Positions 48,871-60,640 of a DNA stretch of 64,000 nucleotides are shown piece by piece. How positions within the stretch are numbered: position 1 is the stretch's first letter; each line of letters starts with the position of its first letter. Both the position numbers and the translations under genes were made by a program. Below the pieces are notes generated by a model, which saw only the letters and a program-made list of their open reading frames with translations, did not search any database and was not told the DNA's origin. Source of the DNA: Cryptomeria japonica (taxonomy: Eukaryota; Streptophyta; Pinopsida; Cupressales; Cupressaceae); NCBI RefSeq assembly GCF_030272615.1, contig NC_081410.1:192777619-192841618 (forward strand). The letters are read 5' to 3'.

Positions 48871-49635
48871 TAATAAAATGATATATTATTTACAGTTATG
48901 AATATAACATCATACAATAGAACATCAGTAGCTTAGTTTTGATATAGCTAATTTAGACCATTGTCAGAATAAAAGAGACTCCAAGCAAACAAACAACAAG
49001 GCTTCACTAAAAAGCAAGTGTAAGATCTTGACCTAACCCTAAGAGTACTACCTTTCTAAAACATATGATGTTATTAAATTTGCAAGGTTATAGGACCGGT
49101 CTCGATTGTGACTATAGGAATTACATACTTGATTTATTTCATGGGTATGTACCCTTCCAAGCCTTTTGACAAGTGATGATCATCATATACTACCACTGCT
49201 ATGCTTACAACAAACTTTAATTTCTTTAAATGTTAGGCATTGTCTAACAATATGGGAACTCTCACATACCCACCACTATCATTCTCGAGGACATCATCTG
49301 TGTTACTCTCCCTCTTTCTCTTCCTATTGGTTGTTTCCTTCTAAAAAAAATATTGCAGGTACTCTGACTCATCATTTTGCTTTGTTGACACTATTTTCCA
49401 CATCTGCTATGCTCATTAAAAACACATTCAAGAAGAATATTGTTGCAGGTTTCCTTGTTTGTCATAGTAATACACATGTGGTTCAATTTTAGACCCTATT
49501 TCTCCTATTCAATATACACACACAAATCCATCAGTAAATTTTATTAGGAGAGAATACATGATGAAAATCAAAGAGGAAGTTGCGGACAAGAAATAAATTC
49601 ACTTACTTCTATAGAAGTGCACAGTTGCAGTGGGG

Positions 49636-49795
49636 TATGGAGGGAGGGAGGGAGAGAAGAAGAGAGAGAGGGATGGGGTATGGAGGAAGGGATAAGGGGA
49701 GAGAGGGAGAGAGAGAGAGAGGGATGGGATATGGAGGAAGGGAGAAGGGGGGAGAGGGTGAGAGAGAGGGAGAGGGAGAGAGTGAGAGAGAGGGA

Positions 49796-49852
<57 letters not shown>
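49636..49852. repeat. (GA)n/(GGGA)n tract of unit 2
   Basis: Same purine-rich structure with gggtatggaggaaggga blocks, then pure (GA) to 49852. Confidence 0.95.
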
Positions 49853-49853
<1 letters not shown>

Positions 49854-50461
49854 ATAACACAATATGACCCCTAACAACATCTAAGGGGTCATTGGGTGTC
49901 CTAAGGGGTCAAATGACACTATATTATCCCTTAGCACACCATATGACCTATAAAATCACCAAATAGTGTCCTAAGGGGTCATAGAACACCATATGCTCCT
50001 TTAGAACACCATATGGTGTTGTTATGGGTCGTATGGTGTCCCGAGGGGTCATATGGCATCCTATGACCCCTTAGGACACCATATAGTGTTGTTATGGGTC
50101 GTATGGTGTCTTAAGGGGTCATATGGTGTCCTAAGGGGTTATGGGAAACCATATAACCTCTTAGGAAACAATATGACCTCTAATGACACCTAAGGGGTCA
50201 TATGGTCGGCTAATAAAATGGTATATTATTTAAAGTTATGAATAGAAAATCATACAATAGAACATCAATAGTTTAGTTTTGATATAGCTAAGTTAGACCA
50301 TTGTCAGCATAATAGAGACTCCAAGCAAACAAACAATGAGGCTTCACTAAAAAGAAAGTGTAAGAGCTTGACCTAACCCTAAGAGTATTGCCTTTCTAAA
50401 ACATATGATGCTATTAAATTTGCAAGGTTATAGGACTGATCTTGATTTTGACTATAGGAAT

Positions 50462-51899
50462 TGATGCCCTCCTAAATGGCACAAGATTAGTCCAAGATCA
50501 ATCAACACAAAACACACAAGATGTTAGAGTTAATCAATCTAAAAACCAAACACAATGAAGGCATTCCAAAGGAGACACTAAAAACATGCTAAATATATCT
50601 AACTAAAAAAAGTAAGACAATGAGATATCTCCAACTATCTCTTAACATGATATTAGTTCTTTCTCCCTTGTTCCTCTCCTCTCCAAGTTCCAAAATAGTG
50701 TAGCTCTCAGCAGCTTTTTGCACTATGGATGCTTATGGAGGATTGAGATTGTAGAATAGCTCTAAACATGAAATGAAAAGCTATTTTAATGCTAAAATGA
50801 TGTATTTTACCAAAAGACAAGATTTAGTTTGTTTATGCTAAAATGCTCTCTAAAATGGCTATAGTCTAAATGCATACAAGTTTTCAGGATCTGGATTATG
50901 AAGGAATGGGCTCTATTTATAGGAAAAATGGAGCAATGGATGGCCAGGATTGAAAGGTTTAATCAAGGGTCAAGCTTGAAAGTTGGGGATCCATGTGCAC
51001 AATTTGCACCAATAAAATAGTGACAAGTGTCAACACAGGATTCGATTGAGAGAAGAGGTTGGAGGCATTAAAGGCCTGAGAAGACCTCATGGTTATCTAA
51101 AGGCTAAGGGTCAAGTCTAAATTAAGCTTACCCACTGGATTAGGAGTTAATCCAAGGATAAACCTTTGTGCAAATGATTAAGAGATAATCATGGTCAAAG
51201 CATTGAAGGCTTGATGAGACCCTTGGGTTGGGTAGAGGTTGAGTCAAAACAAATGTCTTAACCATGTGGGAGAGTTTGAGGTAACCATTAATGGTTATTG
51301 GAGACTTTGTGGATTAAGTGGTTGAAAGTTGGAAGCCTTTAATGGTTTTCAAAGACTTTGGGGTTTTTGGTGGTTGAAGGTTGAAAACCTTCAATGGTTA
51401 TCCAAGACTTTGGGCCATTTGAGAAGTGACTCCATTTTGCTTAGGAATGTGACAATAATTAGGGGATGGATTAGGCTAATTAGGAAGGGGTTAGAAGAAT
51501 CTAGAAGGGGATTAGATTTTGCAAGTGGATTTGGTGGGTGAGGGAAAATAGGATTTTATTAAAATAAAAATTCATTTATTTCAATATGTGTGCAAGTTGC
51601 ATTTGTAGGAAAATGCAAGTGGGGGGGGAGGATAATGATTTAAATAAATGTTAATTTAATTTATTTAAAAGAGGAAAAGGGGGATTTAATTAAATAAATA
51701 GATTTTATTTATTTAATTGATTTGTAATTTGATTTAATGAATTAATTAAAATAAATTGAATAATTTAATTAATTAATAGAAGAATGTTTGGGGATGAATT
51801 AATTAAATATTAATTTAATTAACTGATGGCTAGTGGATTTTTAATCAAATAAATACGAAATATTCATTTAATTAAAATGGACAGATTTATGTGACTACA
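50462..51899 (-). repeat. Element B 3' LTR
   Basis: 1438 bp; minus strand begins TGTAGTCACA and ends GGGCATCA. TATA box on minus at 50911-50923 (cctataaatagag). U3 has ttaattaaataaa blocks like element A. The 70-residue open frame at 51329-51541 is LTR sequence, duplicated at 56605-56817. Confidence 0.93.
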
Positions 51900-51912
51900 T
51901 TTGCCCCTCTTT
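51900..51912 (-). promoter_or_regulatory. Element B polypurine tract
   Basis: Minus AAAGAGGGGCAAA abuts the 3' LTR start TGTAG. Confidence 0.88.
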
Positions 51913-52052
51913 GAGACGGTGCGGTTTATCGCGTCGTTTCAAAGAAAGAAAAACTGGTGTGAAGAAATGCCCCATAAAATGTAAATTTAATGGGTGGTAT
52001 GCCCCCTCGAGAGATGGGTCGAAAAATTTTGAAAAATCGGGCGATCTCTCGA
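51908..52052. other. Conserved stem-loops 1 and 2 (element B copies)
   Basis: Stem-loop 1: arms 51908-51922 and 51931-51945, 8-base loop. Stem-loop 2: tcgagagat (52007-52015) and atctctcga (52044-52052). Compared with element A, pair 11 of stem 1 changes from A-T to G-C. Confidence 0.65.
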
Positions 52053-54304
52053 AAAAGAATGAAAATTGGCAGGGTGGTAGAAGAGAATAAGTTAGCAACG
52101 TGGGTGAAAAATAGAAGAAAACGGGGATAAAATGGAGAAACATCAAGCCAGTGAGTACCCTTAGGTCATGCAGGAGATACAGTGAAAATGTGGTGGTTGT
52201 TCTTTCGAGTGATGCTATACAAGTGATCAAAATTGGTTGAACAATCTGGTGCAATCGGTTTAACTGCCCCGGTCAAGTCAAAGCATGACAGTTGATGCCA
52301 GTTGTTTGCTTGGACAAGATAAAGTCTGAGTAAGTGAATCAAAGTGACCTGATGAGACTTAGGCAATTGATGCAATTGCCCGATGAAGTCAAGGTATATG
52401 AAACAAAAATACTCGTTGAGACTTAGACAATTGATGTAATTGTCCGATGGATTGTGTTTGATTGGTTGATCAATTGATAGTGTGTGCATGTGATGGATGG
52501 TTGTGGGGAATCATGGCAGCCCCGTTGAGACTAGGCCATTATGATAAATGTCTGATGTAGTCTAGGATTACCATGATCGATTACCTGTTGAGACCCGAAG
52601 ATACTTGATCAGAGTATCTGTTGATAGTCTAGGTGTGTGTGAGTCGATGTATCTGTGTAGACAGAGTAACTTGCTTGATTGTGTGGATGAATGAGGATGG
52701 GAAACACAATCCCTCCTATTAGAGATGGATGGTGATGAACGTTCCTTGATTGGGATGATGGGAAATGATGAAGGGTATGTGATGCTGATTATCGAGATGG
52801 GGAGGGTGAGGGGCGGTGGGTTCGATGTTAGATAGAAGAAATGGAGAACCTATGACTCATTCCTATGGAAGAAGAGGAAAATAGATTATGCATTGTCATT
52901 ACTATGTATGCATGATATGCCGCTATTATGAATGTATGGATGGTTGGAATGCAACGGAATGCAGTATATACAGATGAGATGGAATGACGATCCATAGTGC
53001 TCTATTTTCATCATTGAGCTTTAAAATGTTGGAAGAGAATACAAGCATCTTGACATAATGATTCAAGATGACCTGAGTATTTCTTACATGGATTTTATAT
53101 AGCAAGTTAATACAAGCAACTTGATATAATGGATCAAGTCAACCAGAGTATTGCTTGCGGAACAGACAAGGATTATCTCCTTTCGTGCATGACTTGGAAC
53201 GTCCTCCTTGATCTTAGGCTTGATCAGATCCTGAGACAAGTGCATACCGTACTAAGAAAATAAAACCTTTATCCAGTTTGGATGAGGTAGGAGGAACCAA
53301 AGAAAGAGAATTGTACCTGCAAACAAACAATATATACATAAAGAATAAAGAATATGGATCCTTGGTAATGGTTCATGCTCATATGGTCGAGGTATACGCT
53401 GTAGTCAGCAAGCCGTAGTGATTTATGACTGCATTTTGCATAGGATCACGTAGCTTAGTGAACTTCCCACGTAGACACCATTAGTACATGCCCCAGAACT
53501 TCATCGGAAATGATGCGCAAACAAAACAAAACAATGCTGAAAAGATCCCGATACAGATAAACAAACGATTGTACTCACAAATCAACCAAGTATTTGATAG
53601 CCTAACATAATTTTCTTGTCAAAGAAAATGTCATCTTGTCTTTGTTTTGGTAAGGAAGGATGCATCCTTGGTTAAAGACAGGTTTGGATTGTTGATGTCG
53701 ATTGGTTTGGTGTGATTGGTAAATGGTCATTTGTGTGAGTAGTTTGTCAATGTTTGTTTTGCATCTGATTGGATGAATATGTACAAGGTGTTGTCATGTT
53801 TGTGTGTGATTTTTGATGGGTTTTTCGATGTTTTTGGATTTTGTGAGTCATTTTTTAATGTTTTTGTATTTTGTGAGACATTTTTGAATGTTTTTGTATT
53901 TTCTTCAGGACATTTTCTGAATGTTTTTGTATTTTCTTCAGGACATTTTCTGAATGTTTTTGTATTTTCTTGATGATTGCTTGAATGAAGAGCGTAATGA
54001 TATATAAGACAATGTAGAATCCACTTCCATTACGAGGGTAAGGGTATTGCCCCCAGTTTGTAGACCTGACTATGAAAAGGTGAAATGCTAGATGTATGTG
54101 TGCATGAATGTGATCGCAACGAGCCTGAAAGATATTGGAGCCATTGCCTTTACGAGTGGCGCCTGTTTGCCAGGTTTTCACCATCGTACTTACCCAAGGT
54201 GCCACCGGAGTGGTTGTTCAACGTTTGGATGCATGATTTTTCTTTACTTTTTTGAATGTTTTTGTATTTTCTGATATGTAGGGGAGCCTGATGCCTTGTA
54301 CACC
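52053..54304 (-). other. Element B 3' non-coding region
   Basis: No coding gene. 52330-52450 holds two imperfect copies of gagacttag(g/a)caattgatg followed by a caattg(c/t)ccgatg word. 53815-53975 is a tandem of about 34 bp with gaatgtttttgtatttt. The phrase gcctgtttgccaggttttca at 54160 matches element A near 8344. Confidence 0.75.
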
Positions 54305-55756
54305 TTAGGTATAAAACCTTTTGAGGTGCATGTTGTTGATTGGATCTGCGAGCGGTTCTCCTTCTGGTGTAGCCAACTGATATGCCCCGGACCCGAACAC
54401 AGCAGTGACAACATATGGGCCCAGCCAGTTTGATTCAAACTTACCTTGATGTTCTCTATTTGGTTGGTTGCGAGGATTTTCTCGAAGAACAAGATCACCT
54501 ACCTCAAATGTACGAGATCTAACTCGGTGATTGTAACTTCTACTCATGCGCTGCTGATAGGCTTTTAGGTGATTGTATGCAGCTTGTCTTTTCTCATCAA
54601 GTAACTCTAAGTCCTGAAGACGAGATACTCTGTATGCTTCATCATCGATGAGATTATGCAAGGAAACTCGTAAGGATGGTATCTCGACCTCAATAGGCAA
54701 GATAGCTTCTGCACCATAGACCAATGAATAAGGAGTTGCACCTGTAGGGGTTCGAATGCTAGTTCGATATGCCCATAATGCTGGATTCAATTGAACATGC
54801 CAATCACGACCGGCATCATTGACTGTCTTCTTTAGGATTCTCAATATGTTTTTATTGGATGCTTCGGCCTGACCATTGCCTTGTGGGTAATAGGGAGTGG
54901 AAAAGCGGTGTTGGATATGAAATTTCTCACAAAGTTCACGGACATCCTGATTTTTGAAAGGGAGACCGTTATCTGTGACAATAGACATGGGTACACCATA
55001 CCGGCAGATGATGTAATTGAGGATGAATGAGGCGATCTGCTTGCCGGTGACTTGGGTAAGTGGAACAGCTTCGATCCACTTGGTGAAATATTCGGTGGCG
55101 GTAATAATGAATTTATGGCCATTGGATGAAGATGGATGGATTTTACCCACAAGGTCAAGGCCCCATTGACAAAAAGGCCATGGTGTTGTGATTGGTTGCA
55201 GTTCCTGTGCTGGTGCATGTATCAGGTCGCCATGAACTTGACATTTCTTGCATTTCCTAACAAAGTAGTAGGAATCCTTTTCCATAGATGGCCAATAGTA
55301 TCCAGCTCGCATGATCTTCTTGGCTAGTGATGGACCGCTTGAGTGAGTCCCGCAAATTCCTTCATGTACCTCTTCCAAAGCCTTTGTTATCTCATCTTGT
55401 TCCAGACATCGAAGGAGAGTACCATCAAGACTACATCGGTATAGGGTTTCGGCAATAATGGTATATCGAGCAGTTTGGCGAATGAAGGTTTTTCGTTGGT
55501 TATTCGATTGGTTGGGAGGAAGGGTGTGATCGCGAAGATAGGTGTAGAACTCACCGTACCATGGGGATTCGGAACCGACAAGGCGACATATCATTTCAGA
55601 TTCAGGGATATCATAAGCGGGGATCCAAAGTTGTTCTACCAAGAACTCGTAGCGTGTTGAATTTTGTGGAAGATCTAGGAGAGATGCGATGGTAGCCATA
55701 GCGTCAGCAGCTCGATTCACGTCAGGTTCACCAAATGATGCCCTCCTAAATGGCAC
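54305..55756 (-). CDS. Integrase of element B with RNase H tail at its N-terminus
   Basis: An open frame of 483 codons. The first seven codons and the ATG lie in the LTR, so the authentic part begins near 55735 with EPDVNRAADAMATIASLL, the end of RNase H (N-x-x-A-D-A). The integrase zinc finger uses His131, His137, Cys169 and Cys172; the core triad is Asp201 (GLDLVG), Asp262 (VTDNG) and Glu298 (GQAEAS), with DD35E spacing. The C-terminus has FEVGDLVLRENPRN, ESNWLGPYVV and ends NNMHLKRFYT. Integrase joins element DNA to the chromosome. All catalytic residues are present and no stop interrupts the frame, but the upstream polyprotein is deleted, so it cannot be made by the normal route. Confidence 0.93.
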   Translation of the reverse strand: MPFRRASFGEPDVNRAADAMATIASLLDLPQNSTRYEFLVEQLWIPAYDIPESEMICRLVGSESPWYGEFYTYLRDHTLPPNQSNNQRKTFIRQTARYTIIAETLYRCSLDGTLLRCLEQDEITKALEEVHEGICGTHSSGPSLAKKIMRAGYYWPSMEKDSYYFVRKCKKCQVHGDLIHAPAQELQPITTPWPFCQWGLDLVGKIHPSSSNGHKFIITATEYFTKWIEAVPLTQVTGKQIASFILNYIICRYGVPMSIVTDNGLPFKNQDVRELCEKFHIQHRFSTPYYPQGNGQAEASNKNILRILKKTVNDAGRDWHVQLNPALWAYRTSIRTPTGATPYSLVYGAEAILPIEVEIPSLRVSLHNLIDDEAYRVSRLQDLELLDEKRQAAYNHLKAYQQRMSRSYNHRVRSRTFEVGDLVLRENPRNQPNREHQGKFESNWLGPYVVTAVFGSGAYQLATPEGEPLADPINNMHLKRFYT

Positions 55757-57175
55757 AATGTTAGTTCAAGATCAAACAACACAAAACACACAAGATGTTA
55801 GCGTTAGTCAATCAAAAACCAAACACATGAAGGCATTCCAAAAGAGACACTAAAAGAAACATGCTAAATATATCTAATAAATAGAACAAATGATCATGAG
55901 ACATCTCCAACTGCCTCTTAGCATGGCCTTAGCTTCTTCTCCCTTGTTCCTCTCCTCTCCAAGTTCCAAAATAGTGTAGCTCTCAGCAGCTTTTTGCACT
56001 ATGGATGCTTATGGAGGATTGAGATTGTAGAATAGCTCTAAACATGAAATGAAAAGCTATTTTAATGCTAAAATGATGTATTTTACCAAAAGACAAGATT
56101 TAGTTTGTTTATGCTAAAATGCTCTCTAAAATGGCTATAGTCTAAATGCATACAAGTTTTCAGGATCTAGATTATGAAGGAATGGGCTCTATTTATAGGA
56201 AAAATGGAGCAATGGATGGCCAGGATTGAAAGGTTTAATCAAGGGTCAAGCTTGAAAGTTGGGGATCCATGTGCACAATTTGCACCAATAAAATAGTGAC
56301 AAGTGTCAACACAGGATTCGATTGAGAGAAGAGGTTGGAGGCATTAAAGGCCTGAGAAGACCTCATGGTTATCTAAAGGCTAAGGGTCAAGTCTAAATTA
56401 AGCTTACCCACTGGATTAGGAGTTAATCCAAGGATAAACCTTTGTGCAAATGATTAAGAGATAATCATGGTCAAAGCATTGAAGGCTTGATGAGACCCTT
56501 GGGTTGGGTAGAGGTTGAGTCAAAACAAATGTCTTAACCATGTGGGAGAGTTTGAGGTAACCATTAATGGTTATTGGAGACTTTGTGGATTAAGTGGTTG
56601 AAAGTTGGAAGCCTTTAATGGTTTTCAAAGACTTTGGGGTTTTTGGTGGTTGAAGGTTGAAAACCTTCAATGGTTATCCAAGACTTTGGGCCATTTGAGA
56701 AGTGACTCCATTTTGCTTAGGAATGTGACAATAATTAGGGGATGGATTAGGCTAATTAGGAAGGGGTTAGAAGAATCTAGAAGGGGATTAGATTTTGCAA
56801 GTGGATTTGGTGGGTGAGGGAAAATAGGATTTTATTAAAATAAAAATTCATTTATTTCAATATGTGTGCAAGTTGCATTTGTAGGAAAATGCAAGTGGGG
56901 GGGGAGGATAATGATTTAAATAAATGTTAATTTAATTTATTTAAAAGAGGAAAAGGGGGATTTAATTAAATAAATAGATTTTATTTATTTAATTGATTTG
57001 TAATTTGATTTAATGAATTAATTAAAATAAATTGAATAATTTAATTAATTAATAGAAGAATGTTTGGGGATGAATTAATTAAATATTAATTTAATTAACT
57101 GATGGCTAGTGGATTTTTAATCAAATAAATACGAAATATTCATTTAATTAAAATGGACAGATTTATGTGACTACA
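55736..57175 (-). repeat. Element B 5' LTR, mosaic
   Basis: 1440 bp. From about 55940 rightward it is nearly identical to the left LTR (one change seen, ctg to cta near 56168). In the first 205 bp there are about 25 differences plus indels. It joins RNase H sequence directly, with no PBS. TATA box at 56187-56199. Confidence 0.92.
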
Positions 57176-57180
57176 GGAAT

Positions 57181-57698
57181 TACACACTTGATTTATTTCA
57201 TGGGTATGTACCCTTCCAAGCCTTTTGACAAGTGATGATCATCATATACTACCACTGCCATGCTTACAACAAACTTTAATCTCTTTAGGTGACAGGCATT
57301 GTGTAACAACATGGGAACTCTCACATACCCACCACTATCATTATTTAGGACATCGTCTGTGTTACTCTCCCTCTTTCTCTTCCTACCGGTTGTTTCCTTC
57401 TGAAAAACATATTGTAGGTACTCTGACTCATCATTTTTCTTTGTTGACACTATTTTCCACATCTGCTCTGCTCATTAAAAACACATTCGAGAAGAATATT
57501 GTTGCAAGTTTCCTTGTTTGTCACGATAATGCACCTATGGTTCAATTTTAGACCCTATTCCTCCTATTCAATATACACACACAAATGCATCAGTCAGTTT
57601 TCTTAGGAGAGAATACATGATAAAAATCAAAGAGGAAGTTGCAGACAAGAAATAAATTTACTTACTTCTATAGAAGTGCAGACACAGTTGCAATGGGG
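57181..57698. other. Remainder of duplication unit 2
   Basis: Matches 49116-49635 with scattered changes. A minus frame of 89 codons (57193-57462, with KETTGRKRKRES) is open here but broken in unit 1, so it is probably chance. Confidence 0.7.
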
Positions 57699-57893
57699 TA
57701 TGGAGGGAGGGAGGGAGAGAAGAAGAGAGAGAAGGATGGGTTATGGAGGAAGGGATAAGGTGAGAGAGGGAGAGAGGGGGAGAGGGAGAGAGAGAGGGAT
57801 GGTGTATGGAGGAAGGGAGAAGGGGAGAGAGGGAGAGAGGGTCAGAGAGCGATGGGGTATGGAGGAAGGGAGAAGGGGAGAGAGGGAGAGTGG
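57699..57893. repeat. (GA)n/(GGGA)n tract of unit 3, truncated
   Basis: Same gggtatggaggaaggga blocks; the expected continuation is replaced by the start of element C. Confidence 0.85.
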
Positions 57894-59487
57894 TGCAGGG
57901 AACCTCACACTCCAAGTATGAAAGCTTTGTTTTCTTTTAAGTTTGTGTGTTATCTTTGTGATGTAATAATGGAACAACCATTGAGGACTCAGTAGAGCCA
58001 TGGTTGAGTTGTCCATGTTTTGGTTTGAGTCAATTGTGTTCATGATGATGACAGCCTGAGAAGTGAGATGCTTAGGTAGTTCATAGGTAAAATACTCTAG
58101 ATGAATACATTCATGTATTAGGGGTAAATTGAGTTGTGTTTAGGTCCTCTGGGGTGTTTGAGGACCTTCAGGAGTCTTAAAATGCATTAGAATGCAAAAT
58201 TGCATCCTGGAGCAAAAAGTTGTAAAATGTTGTTGAGCTACATTTTGCAATTTCTTGCAAAAGTTGCATTTTTGGTTATAGGCGTTAAAAGTTGGTTGAG
58301 CCAACTGAAAAAAGAGAATATAATCCAAAATTCACTTCATTGTATGGTTTGGAGGTATGGAAATGCAAGAGAAAGTTTTTGGTTTGTGAAGCAACCTTGT
58401 TTCCACTGGTTTTTGACAATTTTACTCTTATTTTCATTGTTTGTACAGTCCAGTACAAACTAGATGGTGTAAATTCATGCAATTCTGAGTTTTCATTGTA
58501 TTTTTCTTCTTTAAGGTTTATTTTCAGGTTTGATTGTCCTAGGTTTTAGATATTTCTTCCATTCTTTGCAACTAGGAGCAAAACCCTTGCAAGTAGGGTT
58601 TAAGAGCAAGAAAATGGCTCTAACCTAGGCATTCTTTGATGGCACTTGTTGAAATCACTAAGAATGATAGGTTATGTTTTGTACATATATTTATAATAGG
58701 GTGTGTGGTATTTCAGGTCCAAGAGGAGGAGAAACAATGAAGCCCTAGGCTTACCGCGGGGAGTAGGTGAGTTAGGACAACAAGAAAGGTGTGATTTATG
58801 AGCACATGGGGATTGGTGCAGGACCAAGTGACACATGAATGGAAATCCCTATAAGTTACCTTGAAGGTCCCCAAATTTTTAGGAGTAGGATATTTGACTG
58901 GTCAAGAGTTTTAGACCCATCTTGCCAAGTCACCGGTGAGGCCTAAACCCTTCAAAATAGTGCAACATTGGAAACCCCACTTGTACAGATAACCCAGATG
59001 CACTTTTCCAGTATTGTTTGTAACTTCCAAAAGGGTACTCAAATCCATTATTTATTTATATTATTGTTTGGGACTTTGGCAAATTAAGACCCTAAAACCG
59101 CCTAGGGAGGGCTAATACAATTAGGCCTATTTTGGTGTCGGTAGAGACCTAGAAGGGTTAGGAAGCCAAGGTGATGGGTTTGGTGAGCCTTAAACCTCAT
59201 AATACATTAAAGATAGCTGATAGATGCATTGGGGAACCATAGGAAGTGGTTGTGTGTTAAGATCCTTGTAGGAGTGGTTGGAGCCCAGGAGAAGAGTGTG
59301 TGAGTAACTGAGGTGGCAACCTCAAGTGGTGGAGTTGATTTTCTAGAAACCATTGGCTATACCTTGGAGGTCTCATTATCATAACCCCTTCTAAGTTCCA
59401 TAGGAAGGACTTGAGCAGTTGAAGGGTTGAGTAGGACAAGTCACTCAAGAAGGTGTATCAAACAAAGCTCCAAGACTCTCTACATCA
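57894..59487 (+). repeat. Element C 5' LTR
   Basis: The left edge is taken where the GA tract ends (tgcagggaacctcac); 57891 is also possible. The right edge ...ctacatca is 3 bases before the PBS. About 1.6 kb, no coding signal; short frames near 58200-58550 are chance. Confidence 0.75.
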
Positions 59488-59490
59488 GAT

Positions 59491-59504
59491 TGGTATCAGA
59501 GCCA
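59491..59504 (+). promoter_or_regulatory. Element C primer binding site (initiator tRNA-Met)
   Basis: TGGTATCAGAGCCA is the complement of the 3' end of plant initiator tRNA-Met over 14 bases. Confidence 0.93.
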
Positions 59505-59524
59505 TTATTTGAAAGATTTGGTGT

Positions 59525-60640
59525 ATGTCAAATTTTGAAGAATCAAAAGCAAGTTCAATGCCTCCAGAGGAAATGACTCCAGAAGCCATCTGATAGTTGG
59601 TGGCAGAGATGATAGAAGGATTGAAGGATGCAGAAGGAAGTAGAGGAACTAGAGATGTTAAGAAGGAGAAGGGGAAGGTTAAGACAAAATGGGGTGATGA
59701 GACTAATGAAGAAGTGGAAGATGGAGAGGAACCAATAGGAGTAGCCATGCCTCAAGACCAAAAGTTATTCTCATATGTAGTCAAATCCATTTCTTAAGAC
59801 AACTTGGATGGATTACCCACATATGGAGGAAACCTCAATGGAGAAGAGTTGCTAGATTGGATAGAGGCTCTCAATAATCACTTTGATTACAAAGAGGTAG
59901 TAGAAGAGAAAAGAGTTAACGTGGCCAAATCAAGAATGAGAGGATCAACATTGGTTTGGCAGAATATGATGCAAGAAGAAATGATACAAGAAGGCAAAAA
60001 GAAGATAACTTCATGGGAGCGTATGAAGATCAGACTTAAGGCACAATTCCTTCTAGGATATTATGAAGTTCAAATCCATAAGAGACTGCAAAATCTGAAA
60101 AAAAAAAAGGGAGTTAGATGTCAATGCATATACTGAGGAGTTCCACAAAATAAGTTTGAGGGCTAGGAAGCATGAGAATGAAGTGGAGAAGTGGGCCAGG
60201 TATATGAATGTCCTTAGATAGAATATTCAATATGAGATAAGTATCCTCACACTAGGCACTATCCATAAGTGTTTTCAGTTGGCCCTAAGGGCAGAGGAGA
60301 AGATCAAAAGGAGGAGTGAACAAAATCAGAAACATAGGGGATATAATAATTTTAGAGGTAGAGGAAAATTTGGTAGAGGGAAGAAATCACCAAGAAATGA
60401 AGAGCAACAAGGCCAAGAAGGAAGTGGGGACTCTCAAAGAGGAGCATTTAGAGGATCCTATAGAGGAAGGAGCAATTTTAGGGGCAAGTTTGGAAACTCG
60501 GGAAGAGGAAATACAGTCTTCACTAGTAGGTGTTATCATTGCAATCAAGTTGGGCATACCATGAGTAAGTGCCCGAGGAAGGCCTCAAGCTTATACATGG
60601 GGGAAAGAAGAACTCAATTGTTGCAAGAGGAGGACACTCA
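59525..60640 (+). pseudogene. Gag of element C
   Basis: ATG at 59525 (MSNFEESKAS). In-frame TGA-TAG at 59591-59596 and TAA near 59795 interrupt it; the capsid part reads LPTYGGNLNGEELLDWIEAL and TSWERMKIRLKAQFL. An A-run near 60101-60110 marks a frameshift, after which the frame continues through an Arg/Gly-rich stretch (NNFRGRGKFGRG) to the zinc knuckle CYHCNQVGHTMSKC (60531-60572). Gag forms the particle and binds genomic RNA. Confidence 0.85.

Larger units (their letters stand above)
50457..57180 (-). mobile_element. Element B: Tat-type Ty3/Gypsy retrotransposon with internal deletion
   Basis: LTRs 50462-51899 and 55736-57175 are flanked by ggaat (50457-50461 and 57176-57180). The polypurine tract beside the left LTR puts the 3' end on the left. 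The interior is only 3.8 kb: 3' non-coding region, then an intact integrase frame that begins inside RNase H and touches the right LTR directly. PBS, leader, gag, protease and RT are gone. It is related to element A (same polypurine tract, stem-loops, T-rich tract, integrase ending NNMHL(K/R)RFYT) but has no PMD gene. Beyond the first 205 bp I see one difference between its LTRs, so most of it is young. Confidence 0.92.
48156..57893. repeat. Tandem segmental duplication, about 1.3-1.5 kb units, split by element B
   Basis: Unit 1 is about 48156-49635. Unit 2 is 49636-50461 continued at 57181-57698. Unit 3 starts at 57699 and is cut by element C near 57893. Each unit starts tatggagggagggaggg, passes a (GA)n tract, a region of ctaaggggtcat words, then ggaattaca(t/c)acttgattt and ends caca-gttgca(g/a)tgggg. 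Removing element B restores unit 2 exactly. Confidence 0.85.

Noticed and set aside
49166-49492. 108-residue frame repeated at 57225-57551, and the antisense 89-residue frame with KETTGRKRKRES
   Set aside because: Copies of the segmental duplication. Substitutions between copies do not respect codon positions and the antisense frame is broken in unit 1.
51329-51541. 70-residue frame identical to one at 56605-56817
   Set aside because: Both are the same LTR sequence of element B; identity reflects LTR duplication, not a gene family.
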